Part shown: positions 40,620-50,371 of the stretch, piece by piece
Position numbering within the stretch: position 1 is the stretch's first letter
How the letters are laid out: each line of letters opens with the position of its first letter
DNA from: an uncultured Bacteroidales bacterium
Lineage (GTDB): Bacteria; Bacteroidota; Bacteroidia; Bacteroidales; Bacteroidaceae
Length of the DNA: 64,000 nt
Direction: 5' to 3'
Assembly (NCBI GenBank): GCA_902787555.1
Contig: CADAGO010000016.1
Location: forward strand, 1-64,000
Translations under genes and position numbers: made by a program
Notes under the pieces: model-generated
The model's input: only the letters and a program-made list of their open reading frames with translations
The model's database searches: none
What the model was told of the DNA's origin: nothing

Positions 40620-41962
40620 ATCGACATAAAATAATATACTTGATGATTACGCTGTTCGCATCGTTGACAGCAACAGCACAGAATGGTGTAAACTCCCCTT
40701 ATAGCCGTTACGGATTTGGTATGCTATCAGATAGAGCTATGGGATTCAATAAAGGCATGAGCGGAGTGGCACAAGGATTTAGAGATGGGCAGATAGTCAA
40801 TGTGGCCAACCCTGCATCCTACTCTGCTGTTGACAGCCTGACGGCTTTAATCGACTTGGGACTTACCCTACAAAATGGCAACTTCAAGATTGGCAATGTG
40901 CAACATAACGCACGCAACACCAGTCTGGATTACGCTGCCTTCCATTTCCGCGCAACAAAGAATGTGGGTGTGGCGCTTGGTATCCTTCCTTACACCAACA
41001 TCAACTATAATATGAACTCAGCTAGCGAGCAAGTGGCAGGTAATGAGAATATTACATCCTCGTACTCGTTCAAGGGTGAAGGAGGTCTGCATCAAGCATT
41101 TATCGGAGCTGGATGGAGAATCACCCCTCCCCTCTCTGTGGGCATCAATGGCAGTTTCCTTTTTGGAGACTATTTGCATATTAACACAATGTCATTCAAT
41201 GACCAGAGTGCCTACTCGCTGATTCGCGGTTACTCTGCCAATATCTCGACGTGGATGCTCGATGCTGGATTTCAGTATACTCAACCACTTAAGACGGGTG
41301 ACCGTCTCGTGCTAGGTTTCACCTATGGTTTGGGGCACAACATCAACAATCGTGCCATCCGCTACACTGAGACCTACAATACATCTACAGCAGTCTCTGA
41401 AGGCTATTCAGCAGACACCTTGAAGAACGCCTTTCAACTGCCGCATACGTTTAGTGTCGGTGTAACTTACTACAAAGGTACTCAATGGCAGGTTGGTGCA
41501 GACTTCGAACTACAGAAATGGAGCGATTGCAAATTCCCTGCCCAGGACGGCGTTGGGCAATATACGGCTACGAAAGGACAGCTGAACGACAAAATGCGCA
41601 TCGCAGTAGGCTGTTCATATGTTCCTAATTCGAAAGGTTCGAGGCTCACAAACAGAATTGCTTATAAGTTTGGTGGATTCTACAGCAAATCGTACGTTAA
41701 TGCAGACCAGTCGTTGCTGAAAACCGATAAGCCTTATGAGTATGGTCTATCTGCAGGAGTCAGCATTCCTATCAGCAACCGTAACGTGTGGTACAACATT
41801 CCAAAGCTAAACTTCAGTGTTCAGTGGGTACATAGCAACATCCCTTACGTATCAGCGATGAGTGCAACCCCAACTATTAGCAAACTCACAGAAAACTACC
41901 TACGATTCAGCATCGGCATGACCTTTAGCGAACGTTGGTTCTTCAAACACAGAATGGAATAA
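40616..41962 (+). CDS. Outer-membrane beta-barrel protein (OmpP1/FadL-like)
   Basis: The 448-residue protein has a signal peptide (cut near A-T-A-Q) and an early segment N-S-P-Y-S-R-Y-G-F-G typical of a Bacteroidales barrel family near coaX. Many alternating hydrophobic strands with aromatic ends and a C-terminal F-S-I-G-M-T-F fit an outer-membrane barrel. It lies between coaX and the TPR/lptC genes, a layout known in Bacteroidales. Transported substrate is unknown. Confidence 0.8.
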   Translation: MNRHKIIYLMITLFASLTATAQNGVNSPYSRYGFGMLSDRAMGFNKGMSGVAQGFRDGQIVNVANPASYSAVDSLTALIDLGLTLQNGNFKIGNVQHNARNTSLDYAAFHFRATKNVGVALGILPYTNINYNMNSASEQVAGNENITSSYSFKGEGGLHQAFIGAGWRITPPLSVGINGSFLFGDYLHINTMSFNDQSAYSLIRGYSANISTWMLDAGFQYTQPLKTGDRLVLGFTYGLGHNINNRAIRYTETYNTSTAVSEGYSADTLKNAFQLPHTFSVGVTYYKGTQWQVGADFELQKWSDCKFPAQDGVGQYTATKGQLNDKMRIAVGCSYVPNSKGSRLTNRIAYKFGGFYSKSYVNADQSLLKTDKPYEYGLSAGVSIPISNRNVWYNIPKLNFSVQWVHSNIPYVSAMSATPTISKLTENYLRFSIGMTFSERWFFKHRME

Positions 41963-42026
41963 GGGAAAACCCTATTAAACATATTGCAAATTAACAAATC
42001 AAACAAATAAACTAAGTTATTAGGTT

Positions 42027-43493
42027 ATGAAGAAAAAAGTATTATCTGCCTTAGTAATGGCAACAGTAGCTATCGGTGCTTATGCACAAGGCTACGCAGG
42101 AACAACATTCAACGATCGTATCGGACATGGTCAGGACAGTCTTGATGTTATCAACAACTTCAGTCTGTATCGTGAAGAATTCAAGAACCAGAACTACAAG
42201 GATGCATACGACGCATGGAAAGTAGTAATGGAAAAAGCTCCATTGGCACAAATCCGTATCTATCAGGATGGTGATATCATCTGCCAGCAGTTGCTGCAGA
42301 AAGAAACCGATGCAGCAAAGAAACAGGAAATCTTCAACACCTTGATGAATATGCACGACACACGTATCAAGTTGCTCGACGACCTCAACTCTTTCGCTAC
42401 CAAGGTCACCACAACGACAAAGGGTAACATCCTTTGCCGTAAAGCATACGACTATTACTATTTCAATCCAAAGTTCAACAACGAAGAAGCTTACAAGCTC
42501 TTTAAGGCTGGTATCGACGACCTTGGTGACAACGTAGAGGCTTATATCCTCTATGGTTTCATCCAGTGCTCTTACAACCGCTTCCAGCATGCAAAGGATG
42601 ACCAAACTCGTGAAGACTTCATCAACGACTACATGAACTGTAACGATATTTGCGAACGTCTGCTCGACGAAGCAAAGCAATATCCTGCTGAGGTTATCCC
42701 AGCCAACCCTGAATCAGAAGATTCTACAGAGTGGGAAGAACGAGTTGTATTAGCTCCAGAAGCAGAGGCGATTATCAAAAACTACCAACCCACCCAGGAT
42801 CTTTGCAACGAATTGTTCGTGAAGTCTGGCGCTGCTGATTGTGATGCTCTGACCAAGATTTATGAAGGTAAAGTCGAAGGAGCAAAGCAAGATCTTGCCC
42901 AACTCAACACCATCCTGAAGATTCTCCAGAACTTCGAATGTGACAAGTCTGATCTCTATTACAAGGCTGCTGATTATGCATATGAATTAAACAAGACTCC
43001 AAATGCAGCACTCGGTAAGGCTGCAAAACTGTTAAAAGCAGGTGATACCGACGGTGCTATGAAGTATCTGCAAGAAGCAATTGAACTCGAAACCGATAAC
43101 TCAAAAAAGGGCAAGACAGCTTTCTCAATTGCACAGATTCTCTATAGCAAGGGTAACATCAGCGGATGCCGTCAATATTGTAACACAGCCCTCCGTTACA
43201 CCCCATCAATGGGTCGTGCTTACCTGCTGATTGCCAACTGTATCGTTCGAAGTGCACCAGGTGCAAGCCAAAATACCGATGCAATGTTGACTCGTAGTTA
43301 TTACTACTGCCTCGCTACAGATAAGTGTCTGAAGGCCATGTCGGTTGACCCATCATGTGCCAGCCGCGCAAACAGCCAGATTGCTAGCTACCGCAACGGT
43401 TATTACCCAAAGAGCGAAGCTTTCTTCAAGGGTCTCAAGGCAGGACAGTCTGTATCTATTATGGGCGAAACAACCACATTACGCCTACGCTAA
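42027..43493 (+). CDS. Exported TPR-repeat protein
   Basis: The 488-residue protein has a signal peptide ending A-Y-A-Q and helical repeats that look like TPRs (for example Y-K-D-A-Y-D-A-W-K-V-V near 55 and A-M-K-Y-L-Q-E-A-I-E-L-E near 345). It belongs to the conserved coaX-OMP-TPR-lptC run. A scaffold role in outer-membrane biogenesis is inferred from this context. Confidence 0.8.
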   Translation: MKKKVLSALVMATVAIGAYAQGYAGTTFNDRIGHGQDSLDVINNFSLYREEFKNQNYKDAYDAWKVVMEKAPLAQIRIYQDGDIICQQLLQKETDAAKKQEIFNTLMNMHDTRIKLLDDLNSFATKVTTTTKGNILCRKAYDYYYFNPKFNNEEAYKLFKAGIDDLGDNVEAYILYGFIQCSYNRFQHAKDDQTREDFINDYMNCNDICERLLDEAKQYPAEVIPANPESEDSTEWEERVVLAPEAEAIIKNYQPTQDLCNELFVKSGAADCDALTKIYEGKVEGAKQDLAQLNTILKILQNFECDKSDLYYKAADYAYELNKTPNAALGKAAKLLKAGDTDGAMKYLQEAIELETDNSKKGKTAFSIAQILYSKGNISGCRQYCNTALRYTPSMGRAYLLIANCIVRSAPGASQNTDAMLTRSYYYCLATDKCLKAMSVDPSCASRANSQIASYRNGYYPKSEAFFKGLKAGQSVSIMGETTTLRLR

Positions 43494-43512
43494 TCGCCAA
43501 TACTTGAGAAGC

Positions 43513-44151
43513 GTGAAGCTATCGGCTAAAATATTCATAATCAGTCTCATGGGATGCCTGCATCTCATGGGACTGTTTAGTTGTCAGGACAATGACGAAG
43601 AAGGTACTGTCAAAATCTACAATCGAGAAACACAACCCATTCTAAAGAGTGTGGGGGTCAGCACCCTCATTTCCGATAGTGGTGTCATCCGATATAAGAT
43701 TATCAGCGAGGACTGGTTTATCTATGACCGCACCCAACCACAGTATTATTCGTTTGAGAAAGGGCTATTTCTTGAGAAGTTCGACGAACAGTATCATGTC
43801 GATGCCTTTATTAACTGCGATACCGCCTATTATTATAACGAAACCCGTGTTTGGGAACTCAGGGGACGTGTATGCGTTAAGAACCTGAAAGGTGAAACAT
43901 TTAAGACATCTCTGCTGTTCTGGGACATGAACCAACATCAAATATACTCGCCCGCATATATGGTGGTTGATGGTATTGAGCAAGACTTGGAAGGCTATGA
44001 TTTCCGCTCAAACGAATCAATGACCGACTATCTCATCCACTCTTCTTCGGGCGCATTCCCAATGGGCGAAGACCGCGAAGTTCCTCGGCCAAATGACCAA
44101 GAACTCATCATGTTCAGTTCTGACACTACACAGACCAACACCGCCACGTAA
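43513..44151 (+). CDS. lptC: LPS export ABC transporter periplasmic protein LptC
   Basis: About 212 residues. A hydrophobic N-terminus with a lipobox-like end (L-M-G-L-F-S-C-Q) is followed by the beta-jellyroll LptC domain, with Y-K-I-I-S-E-D-W-F-I-Y-D, L-R-G-R-V-C-V-K-N and the closing D-F-R-S-N-E-S-M. LptC bridges LptFG and LptA in LPS transport. The start is uncertain: GTG 43513 gives a good signal sequence; TTG 43504 and ATG 43549 are alternatives. A longer open frame overlaps the TPR gene and is rejected. The lipobox suggests lipid anchoring rather than the usual transmembrane helix. Confidence 0.82.
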   Translation: MKLSAKIFIISLMGCLHLMGLFSCQDNDEEGTVKIYNRETQPILKSVGVSTLISDSGVIRYKIISEDWFIYDRTQPQYYSFEKGLFLEKFDEQYHVDAFINCDTAYYYNETRVWELRGRVCVKNLKGETFKTSLLFWDMNQHQIYSPAYMVVDGIEQDLEGYDFRSNESMTDYLIHSSSGAFPMGEDREVPRPNDQELIMFSSDTTQTNTAT

Positions 44152-44160
44152 ACACCCCAA

Positions 44161-44229
44161 AACGACACACTCAATACCTTTTTTACACCTTATTATTAAA
44201 AAATAAGGGTAATAAGTGTCGTGTTTGAA
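44161..44229 (+). terminator. Possible terminator after lptC
   Basis: ACGACAC and GTGTCGT form the outer stem of a long imperfect hairpin whose inside pairs TTATT with AATAA. It lies between lptC and the next promoter. Confidence 0.4.
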
Positions 44230-44239
44230 GAAAAATTCT

Positions 44240-44247
44240 TACCTTTG
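44240..44247 (+). promoter_or_regulatory. -7 box of PpiD-type isomerase gene
   Basis: TACCTTTG matches the -7 box, 49 bases before the ATG at 44297. Confidence 0.55.
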
Positions 44248-44296
44248 TACGCTTTTTGCGAAATAAAAAGAAAATGAATAAATAACAACTATAATT

Positions 44297-46444
44297 ATGG
44301 CAACTTTAGGAAAGATTAGAAAACACGGAGTATTGCTTGTATCCGCTATTGCGATTGCATTATTCCTCTTCGTAGCAGGAGACCTCGTCAAAGGAGGTGA
44401 AAGCCTGTTCCAGAAAAATCAAATGAAGGTAGCAACAATTGACGGCGAAGACGTTTCAATTCAAGACTATCAGAAATTATTTGATGAACTCCAAGGCTAT
44501 TATGAAATTGTAAACGGTTCGTCTGTATCTGGAGAAGACGACCTCAACAGAGTGAAAGATGAAGCATGGCAGACTTATGTTCAAAACACACTTATTCAGA
44601 AAGAGTGCAACGAACTGGGTTTGACTGTCACCGACAACGAAGTATCAGAAATCATTAAGAACGGACAAAGTCAGTTGCTGCAGGTTCCTATCTTCATGAA
44701 CCAGCAGACTGGTCGTTATGACTACAGTCTTGTTCAACAGTTCCTCACTGAATATAAGCAGTTGAAGGAATCTGGCGCACAGGTACCAGACGCATATGAG
44801 AAGGCATATAAGTACTATATGTTTGCTCAGAAGCAGATTCGTAACCAATCCCTCATTCAGAAATATCAGGTGCTCCTTTCAAAGGCGATGATTTCCAACC
44901 CTATCGAGGCTAAACAGAATTTCAATGCTCGTACAAACGAGACAGATGTCATTCTCGCTTCTATGCCACTGTCAATGGTTAGTGACGACAAGGTTACCGT
45001 AACTGACGAAGAAATCAAGGCTAAGTATAACGAGGAGAAAGAACAGAATCTTCAGATTCTTGAGACTCGCGACATCAAGTATATCGATGTAGCAATTTCT
45101 GCAAGCGATGCAGACAAGAAAGCCGCTGAAGAAGAGATGGATGATGCTTACGCTCAGTTACAGGCTGCTGAAAGCAACACTGCAGCAGGCAACATTTGCC
45201 GTCAACTCACAAGCGCAGTACTTTATACCGACATTCTCAAGAAGAAAGAGGCATTTCCTCAAATGATTTCAAACCTGCTTGACAGCACAGCTGTAGGCAC
45301 TGTTACAGCACCTAAATATGATGCAATGACCAACACTTATTACACTTGTAAGGTGCTCGACAAGCAGACGCAGGCCGATAGCGTACTCTACCGTCAGTTA
45401 GTTGTTGCTGGTGCGGACGAAGCTGCAACAAAGACCTCTTCCGACAGCATCGTCAATGCAATCAAGGGTGGTGCTAAGTTTGCTGACCTCGCTAAGAAGT
45501 ACAACCAGTCATCCGACAGCACATGGGTTTCAACTGCTCAGTATCAGAACAGCAACCTCGATGCCGACAACGCATTGTTCGTTAAGACCCTCTACACCAT
45601 GCAGCCAAACGAGACACAGGCTGTCAAGCTCTCAAATGGTTACAACATCGTGCTTCAGGTTCTTGAGAAACGTAATCCTATTCAGAAATACAACGTTGCA
45701 GCAGTCGTAAAGACACTCAACTTCTCTGACGCTACCTACAACGCAGCATTCAACAAGTTCAGTTCGTTCCTCGCTGCCAACAACACAGCTGAGAAGATCG
45801 AGGCTAACGCAGAGAAAGAAGGATACAGCCTTCTGCCTTATCCCGACCTTACCAGCAACAGCCACAATATCGCAGGCATTCACGGCACTCGTGATGCTCT
45901 CAAGTGGGTCTTCGATGAGGCAAGTGAGAAGCAGGTAAGCCAACTCTACGAATGTGGTGAAAACAATCACCTCTGCGTTGTTATCCTCGACAAGATTAAC
46001 AAGAAGGGCTATCGTCCACTCGATAAGGTGACAACGAACATTAAGGGTGACCTCATGAATGAAAAGAAAGTGGCACAATTGGCAGAAAAGCTCAATGGTG
46101 TGAAATCAATTGCTGATGCTCAAGCTAAGGGTGCTACAATTGATACCATTAACCACATCTCATTTGCTTCACCTGCATTCATCAGTGCTACAGCTTCATC
46201 AGAACCACTTGTTAGTGCAGCTGCAGCTAAGGCACAGAAAGATGCATTTGTAGGTCCTATTAAGGGTAAAGGTGGTGCATACGTTATGAAAGTGACTGGC
46301 AAAACAAAGACTGAGGAGAAGTTCGATGCCAAACAAGAAGAAGCACAGGTATCCCAGATGAATCTCCGCATGGCTATGCAGTCACTCATCAATTCGCTCT
46401 ACTTGAAGGCTAATGTAACAGATAACCGTTACAAATTCTTCTAA
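44297..46444 (+). CDS. SurA/PpiD-type periplasmic peptidylprolyl isomerase
   Basis: The 715-residue protein fits the PpiD family of membrane-anchored periplasmic folding factors. An N-terminal anchor helix (L-V-S-A-I-A-I-A-L-F-L-F-V-A-G) is followed by a SurA-N-like helical domain (about 50-215), a parvulin-like region (about 340-455; Q-A-D-S-V-L-Y-R-Q-L-V-V and A-K-F-A-D-L-A-K-K-Y-N-Q-S-S-D) and a C-terminal domain. It assists folding of exported outer-membrane proteins. It has its own promoter and terminator. Confidence 0.88.
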   Translation: MATLGKIRKHGVLLVSAIAIALFLFVAGDLVKGGESLFQKNQMKVATIDGEDVSIQDYQKLFDELQGYYEIVNGSSVSGEDDLNRVKDEAWQTYVQNTLIQKECNELGLTVTDNEVSEIIKNGQSQLLQVPIFMNQQTGRYDYSLVQQFLTEYKQLKESGAQVPDAYEKAYKYYMFAQKQIRNQSLIQKYQVLLSKAMISNPIEAKQNFNARTNETDVILASMPLSMVSDDKVTVTDEEIKAKYNEEKEQNLQILETRDIKYIDVAISASDADKKAAEEEMDDAYAQLQAAESNTAAGNICRQLTSAVLYTDILKKKEAFPQMISNLLDSTAVGTVTAPKYDAMTNTYYTCKVLDKQTQADSVLYRQLVVAGADEAATKTSSDSIVNAIKGGAKFADLAKKYNQSSDSTWVSTAQYQNSNLDADNALFVKTLYTMQPNETQAVKLSNGYNIVLQVLEKRNPIQKYNVAAVVKTLNFSDATYNAAFNKFSSFLAANNTAEKIEANAEKEGYSLLPYPDLTSNSHNIAGIHGTRDALKWVFDEASEKQVSQLYECGENNHLCVVILDKINKKGYRPLDKVTTNIKGDLMNEKKVAQLAEKLNGVKSIADAQAKGATIDTINHISFASPAFISATASSEPLVSAAAAKAQKDAFVGPIKGKGGAYVMKVTGKTKTEEKFDAKQEEAQVSQMNLRMAMQSLINSLYLKANVTDNRYKFF

Positions 46445-46461
46445 TCGCGCGCATTATATAT

Positions 46462-46496
46462 AATAAGGTGTGTCCAACTACAGGATGCACCTTATT
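46462..46496 (+). terminator. Terminator after PpiD-type gene
   Basis: AATAAGGTG pairs perfectly with CACCTTATT across a 17-base loop, 17 bases after the stop. Confidence 0.65.
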
Positions 46497-46561
46497 TCAT
46501 TTTCAACAGTCGACTATTATCTATCAACTAAAACTAACAACGAACAACAAACAGCTCTACA

Positions 46562-47800
46562 ATGGCAATCAACATCAGCAAATTGAATATGACTCACAAG
46601 GTCAAAAGGTCTTCTACTTTTAGAGATCTTATCATGACCTTCATAGCAACTACTATATCCATTGTCTTCACGTTTGGAACGGCTCAGTATTTAGATTACC
46701 GCGAGAAGCGCGCATCGGGTCGGCAGACTGCCATCAACGTAATACTCGATATAGAAAACAATATCCAAGAGTTAGACAATATGGCTGAAATTGAAGAGCA
46801 AAATTTTAACCTCGCCCAATATGTGTTGGGACATATGGATGATTTAGAATCCATCCCATCCGACACGCTAATCGATGTATATCAGTATTTGGAATACTTT
46901 AGCGAACTAAAATTCGATGACTCACGAGAAAAGTTATTCCATAGTAGTCAAGAATCCTGGAAACATATCAACAATCCCATGTTTATCGAACTCGTACAGA
47001 CATTCTACTACCAACGACATCAATTTCAGGATTTCTACAATACTGACTACGCCTTCCATAAACCAATATCTATTGAGGAACAATACCAGATTTCACTTCA
47101 AAACAACTACAGGATCGCAGACAAACTACCCGAATTGCTCTCTCAACTACTGAAAGAACCACGCATCGAGTATTATATCACTTTTTCTGCCACTCGTCAA
47201 AATTATTACCGTGAAACAGCCAACGAGTGGCGTGTCATCAGCGACCAATGTAAATTCTATATGGGCATCACCGACGAAGAACTGAAGGAGTATGTAGATC
47301 AGAGCGAACACTTTGGACGCCTCGTCAAAAAGAAAGACCTCATCGGAACGTGGACAGCAGATATGAACGATGAAGTTGAGGAATTAACATTCTTCGACGA
47401 CGGGAAATTCATACACACCTACACCAGCAAGACACGCACTTATGCTTTTAGCGGTGCTGGCATCATAAATGGTCATATGGAAGGTACATGGACCATTAAA
47501 GGCGACACTCTCGTACGCGTCTATCTGCGTAACAAATACTATTATAGCATAGATTTCAGTAACATATCCTACAACAACGATCAGAAAGAGGAAGTTGAGG
47601 AATATATCAAACTGAATGAAGAGAATATACAAAAGAGAAATGAATTGGCGAAAGCTGATACAACCACGATGACCCGCAAGAATGCAGCCTACATCAATGC
47701 TTCAGGACAGATGGTAGAACTCATTCGCAACGAAATTGATGAAGAGGGGAACGAGCAAAAGCGTAAATCCTACATGCTCAGAATAAATGAAAAGAAATAA
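46562..47800 (+). CDS. Unknown membrane-anchored protein with C-terminal lipocalin-like domain
   Basis: I do not recognise the whole protein (412 aa). One transmembrane helix lies near residues 22-45 (D-L-I-M-T-F-I-A-T-T-I-S-I-V-F-T-F-G-T), preceded by a basic N-terminus, so the rest is probably periplasmic. Residues 55-240 are helical with many Asn/Glu/Tyr. Residues 258-325 (L-I-G-T-W-T-A-D-M-N and G-T-W-T-I-K-G-D-T-L) have the look of a lipocalin-like or DUF4488-type small barrel. The tail is highly charged. It stands alone before the GH51 gene. Confidence 0.65.
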   Translation: MAINISKLNMTHKVKRSSTFRDLIMTFIATTISIVFTFGTAQYLDYREKRASGRQTAINVILDIENNIQELDNMAEIEEQNFNLAQYVLGHMDDLESIPSDTLIDVYQYLEYFSELKFDDSREKLFHSSQESWKHINNPMFIELVQTFYYQRHQFQDFYNTDYAFHKPISIEEQYQISLQNNYRIADKLPELLSQLLKEPRIEYYITFSATRQNYYRETANEWRVISDQCKFYMGITDEELKEYVDQSEHFGRLVKKKDLIGTWTADMNDEVEELTFFDDGKFIHTYTSKTRTYAFSGAGIINGHMEGTWTIKGDTLVRVYLRNKYYYSIDFSNISYNNDQKEEVEEYIKLNEENIQKRNELAKADTTTMTRKNAAYINASGQMVELIRNEIDEEGNEQKRKSYMLRINEKK

Positions 47801-47860
47801 AAAAACATTCCAACAGATTATATATTCAAATCCATTAACATAATCAAACGATATCACGAA

Positions 47861-50371
47861 ATGAAACTAAGAAAACTATCAATTGCTATGCTGTTTATAG
47901 CAACATGTCACATGAACGCACAAGTTGTCATCAACATAGATGCAACTCAAAAAGGTCCAAAAGTCAGCCCTACTCATTATGGTATCTTCTATGAAGATAT
48001 AAACCATGCGGCTGATGGAGGATTGTATGCAGAACTCATTCGTAACCGTTCTTTCGAAGACGATAACATGACAGGAGGTCGCAATATGCGCCGGCGTGGA
48101 GGTACTACAGAAACGACACGTGTCAGTAATTGGTTTGCTGTAGGTGATGCTTCTATCAAACTTATTCAGGACAACCTTCTAAATGACGTGCAACACAATG
48201 CATTAAGCGTAATGCTCAGCAAAGCAGGCGATGGTGTACGCAATGAAGGTTTCTGGGGAATGAATGCCGTAAGAAACACGAAGTATCAGTTATCATTCTG
48301 GGCCAGGAGTCAAAACGGATACAACGGAACCATTACTGCACAGTTGCAATCAACTAACGGGCAATCACTCGGAAACATCAAAATAAAGGCAGACTTCGGC
48401 AAAGAATGGAAAAAATACACAGCTACTATCACGGCTACGGGAAATGATCCACGTGCAGAATTCACACTCACAGCAGACAAAGCAGGAGAGTTCCAACTTG
48501 ACGTAGTAAGCTTATTCCCTCCTACTTTCAAGAACCGTCCTAACGGAATGCGTCCCGATTTGGCTCAGATGCTTGCCGATATGCACCCTCGTTTCATGCG
48601 CTTCCCTGGCGGGTGTTTTGTTGAAGGACAGCAAAGTCCTGACAATGCGTTCCGTTGGAAACGTACTATAGGCCCTATTGAACAACGCGAAGGCCATGCT
48701 AATGTTAACTGGGGATATCGCACAAGTGACGGTATCGGATTCCATGAATTCTTGCAGCTGTCAGAAGATCTTGGAGCCAAACCGTTGTTTGTTGTAAACG
48801 TAGGTATCTGGCATGGAGGTTGTACTCCGTACGACCAGATTGGCGAGTGGATAGAAGAATGCATGGACGCTCTTGAATACGCAAATGGTGACATAACAAC
48901 CAAATATGGAAAGATGCGTGCAGAGAATGGGCATCCAGCACCTTTTAACCTCGAATATATTGAGATTGGTAATGAGAACTACAATTTCAACATGAACAAC
49001 AACAGCGACCAAAGCGATCATTACCCCGAACGATATATCCAGTTCTACAATGCCATCAAGGCAAAATACCCAAACGTACATTGTATCGGAAATGTAGAGT
49101 CATGGAGTACCGACAATCCTTCATGGCGAAACGATTATCCTGTGGAGATGGTCGATGAGCATTATTATCGCAATCCAAAATGGTTTGCCGACCGCTTCAA
49201 CAAATATGACAGTTATGACCGCTCAAAATATAAAATCTATGTAGGAGAATATGCTGTCACCAGCCAGTTTGGCGATATAGGCAACCTTAATGCAGCACTT
49301 GGAGAAGCAGTGTATATGATGGGTATGGAAAACAACTCCGATGTAGTTGTCATGAACTCATACGCTCCAATATTCGTAAACGAGAACGATGCCCGCTGGC
49401 GTCCTGACATGATCCGTTTCAACTCACATAAAGTGATGGGAACACCTTCATACTATGTACAGCAACTATTCCCCAACAACATCGGCACACAAGTCCTGAA
49501 AACCGACTGGACATACAAACTCACATTGCCACAGGCAAATAAAGAAGAGGAAAACAAACCTGTTCAGGTGGGACTTGCTACATGGAATACTAACGTACAG
49601 TATCGTAACGCCCAACTCATTGTCGATGGTTCAACTGTCAACATCAGCGACTTTTCAAAATGGGCACGTCAAAGCGGTACATGGAATGCAAGCAACAGCG
49701 AACTCTCACAAACTTCAAACGAAACACCAGCAATGATTCTTTGTCCCAATAGGATAGATGCAAAGAAATATACCTATAAAGTACAAGCAAAAAAGCAAAG
49801 CGGTGCTGAGGGTTTCATGGTTCTGTTCGGTTATAAGGATGCACAAAACTTCCAATGGTATAATGTCGGAGGATGGTCAAATGTACAGAGCAATGTCGAA
49901 CAAACCATCGGAGGTGGAAAGATTCAAATAGCACGCGACAAACGTTTTTCTGTAGAAAACGACAAATGGTATGACCTGCAGGTCGATGTAGATGGAGAGA
50001 ACATAAAATGCTATATTGATGGAAAACTCGATTTCACTTGCAAACTCCAAAAGAGTGGCGCTATGGAAGGAGTGTACGCATCTACAACAATTGACACCGA
50101 TACGAAAACCATGTATGTTAAAGTTGTCAATGTAGGTGAAGGGTTTGCCGACGGAACATTGAATCTCAAAAACTGCTCCATTGACACCAAAAAAGCAGAT
50201 GCTGTAACCATCATTCGTCTTGCTTCTGCAAATGGAAACGATGAAAACACACTCGACAATCCTAAGAACATTTATCCAGAGACAACTACTGTTAAGGCTA
50301 CTGGGACAAATAAAGTAAACTTCAAGGTACCTGCATATTCAGTAAACATTCTTAAAATAAAGATTTCATGA
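47861..50371 (+). CDS. GH51 alpha-L-arabinofuranosidase with carbohydrate-binding insert
   Basis: The 836-residue secreted enzyme removes arabinose side chains from arabinoxylan or arabinan. The signal peptide ends near M-N-A-Q. The GH51 core shows Y-G-I-F-Y-E-D-I-N-H-A-A-D-G-G, R-F-P-G-G-C-F-V-E-G, the acid/base E372 in I-G-N-E-N-Y and the nucleophile E463 in V-G-E-Y-A. A CBM4/9-like jelly roll (about 85-220) is inserted near the N-terminus and a LamG-like domain (about 605-745) near the C-terminus. The stop overlaps the GH2 gene by four bases, so both act together. Substrate is inferred from the family. Confidence 0.92.
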   Translation: MKLRKLSIAMLFIATCHMNAQVVINIDATQKGPKVSPTHYGIFYEDINHAADGGLYAELIRNRSFEDDNMTGGRNMRRRGGTTETTRVSNWFAVGDASIKLIQDNLLNDVQHNALSVMLSKAGDGVRNEGFWGMNAVRNTKYQLSFWARSQNGYNGTITAQLQSTNGQSLGNIKIKADFGKEWKKYTATITATGNDPRAEFTLTADKAGEFQLDVVSLFPPTFKNRPNGMRPDLAQMLADMHPRFMRFPGGCFVEGQQSPDNAFRWKRTIGPIEQREGHANVNWGYRTSDGIGFHEFLQLSEDLGAKPLFVVNVGIWHGGCTPYDQIGEWIEECMDALEYANGDITTKYGKMRAENGHPAPFNLEYIEIGNENYNFNMNNNSDQSDHYPERYIQFYNAIKAKYPNVHCIGNVESWSTDNPSWRNDYPVEMVDEHYYRNPKWFADRFNKYDSYDRSKYKIYVGEYAVTSQFGDIGNLNAALGEAVYMMGMENNSDVVVMNSYAPIFVNENDARWRPDMIRFNSHKVMGTPSYYVQQLFPNNIGTQVLKTDWTYKLTLPQANKEEENKPVQVGLATWNTNVQYRNAQLIVDGSTVNISDFSKWARQSGTWNASNSELSQTSNETPAMILCPNRIDAKKYTYKVQAKKQSGAEGFMVLFGYKDAQNFQWYNVGGWSNVQSNVEQTIGGGKIQIARDKRFSVENDKWYDLQVDVDGENIKCYIDGKLDFTCKLQKSGAMEGVYASTTIDTDTKTMYVKVVNVGEGFADGTLNLKNCSIDTKKADAVTIIRLASANGNDENTLDNPKNIYPETTTVKATGTNKVNFKVPAYSVNILKIKIS

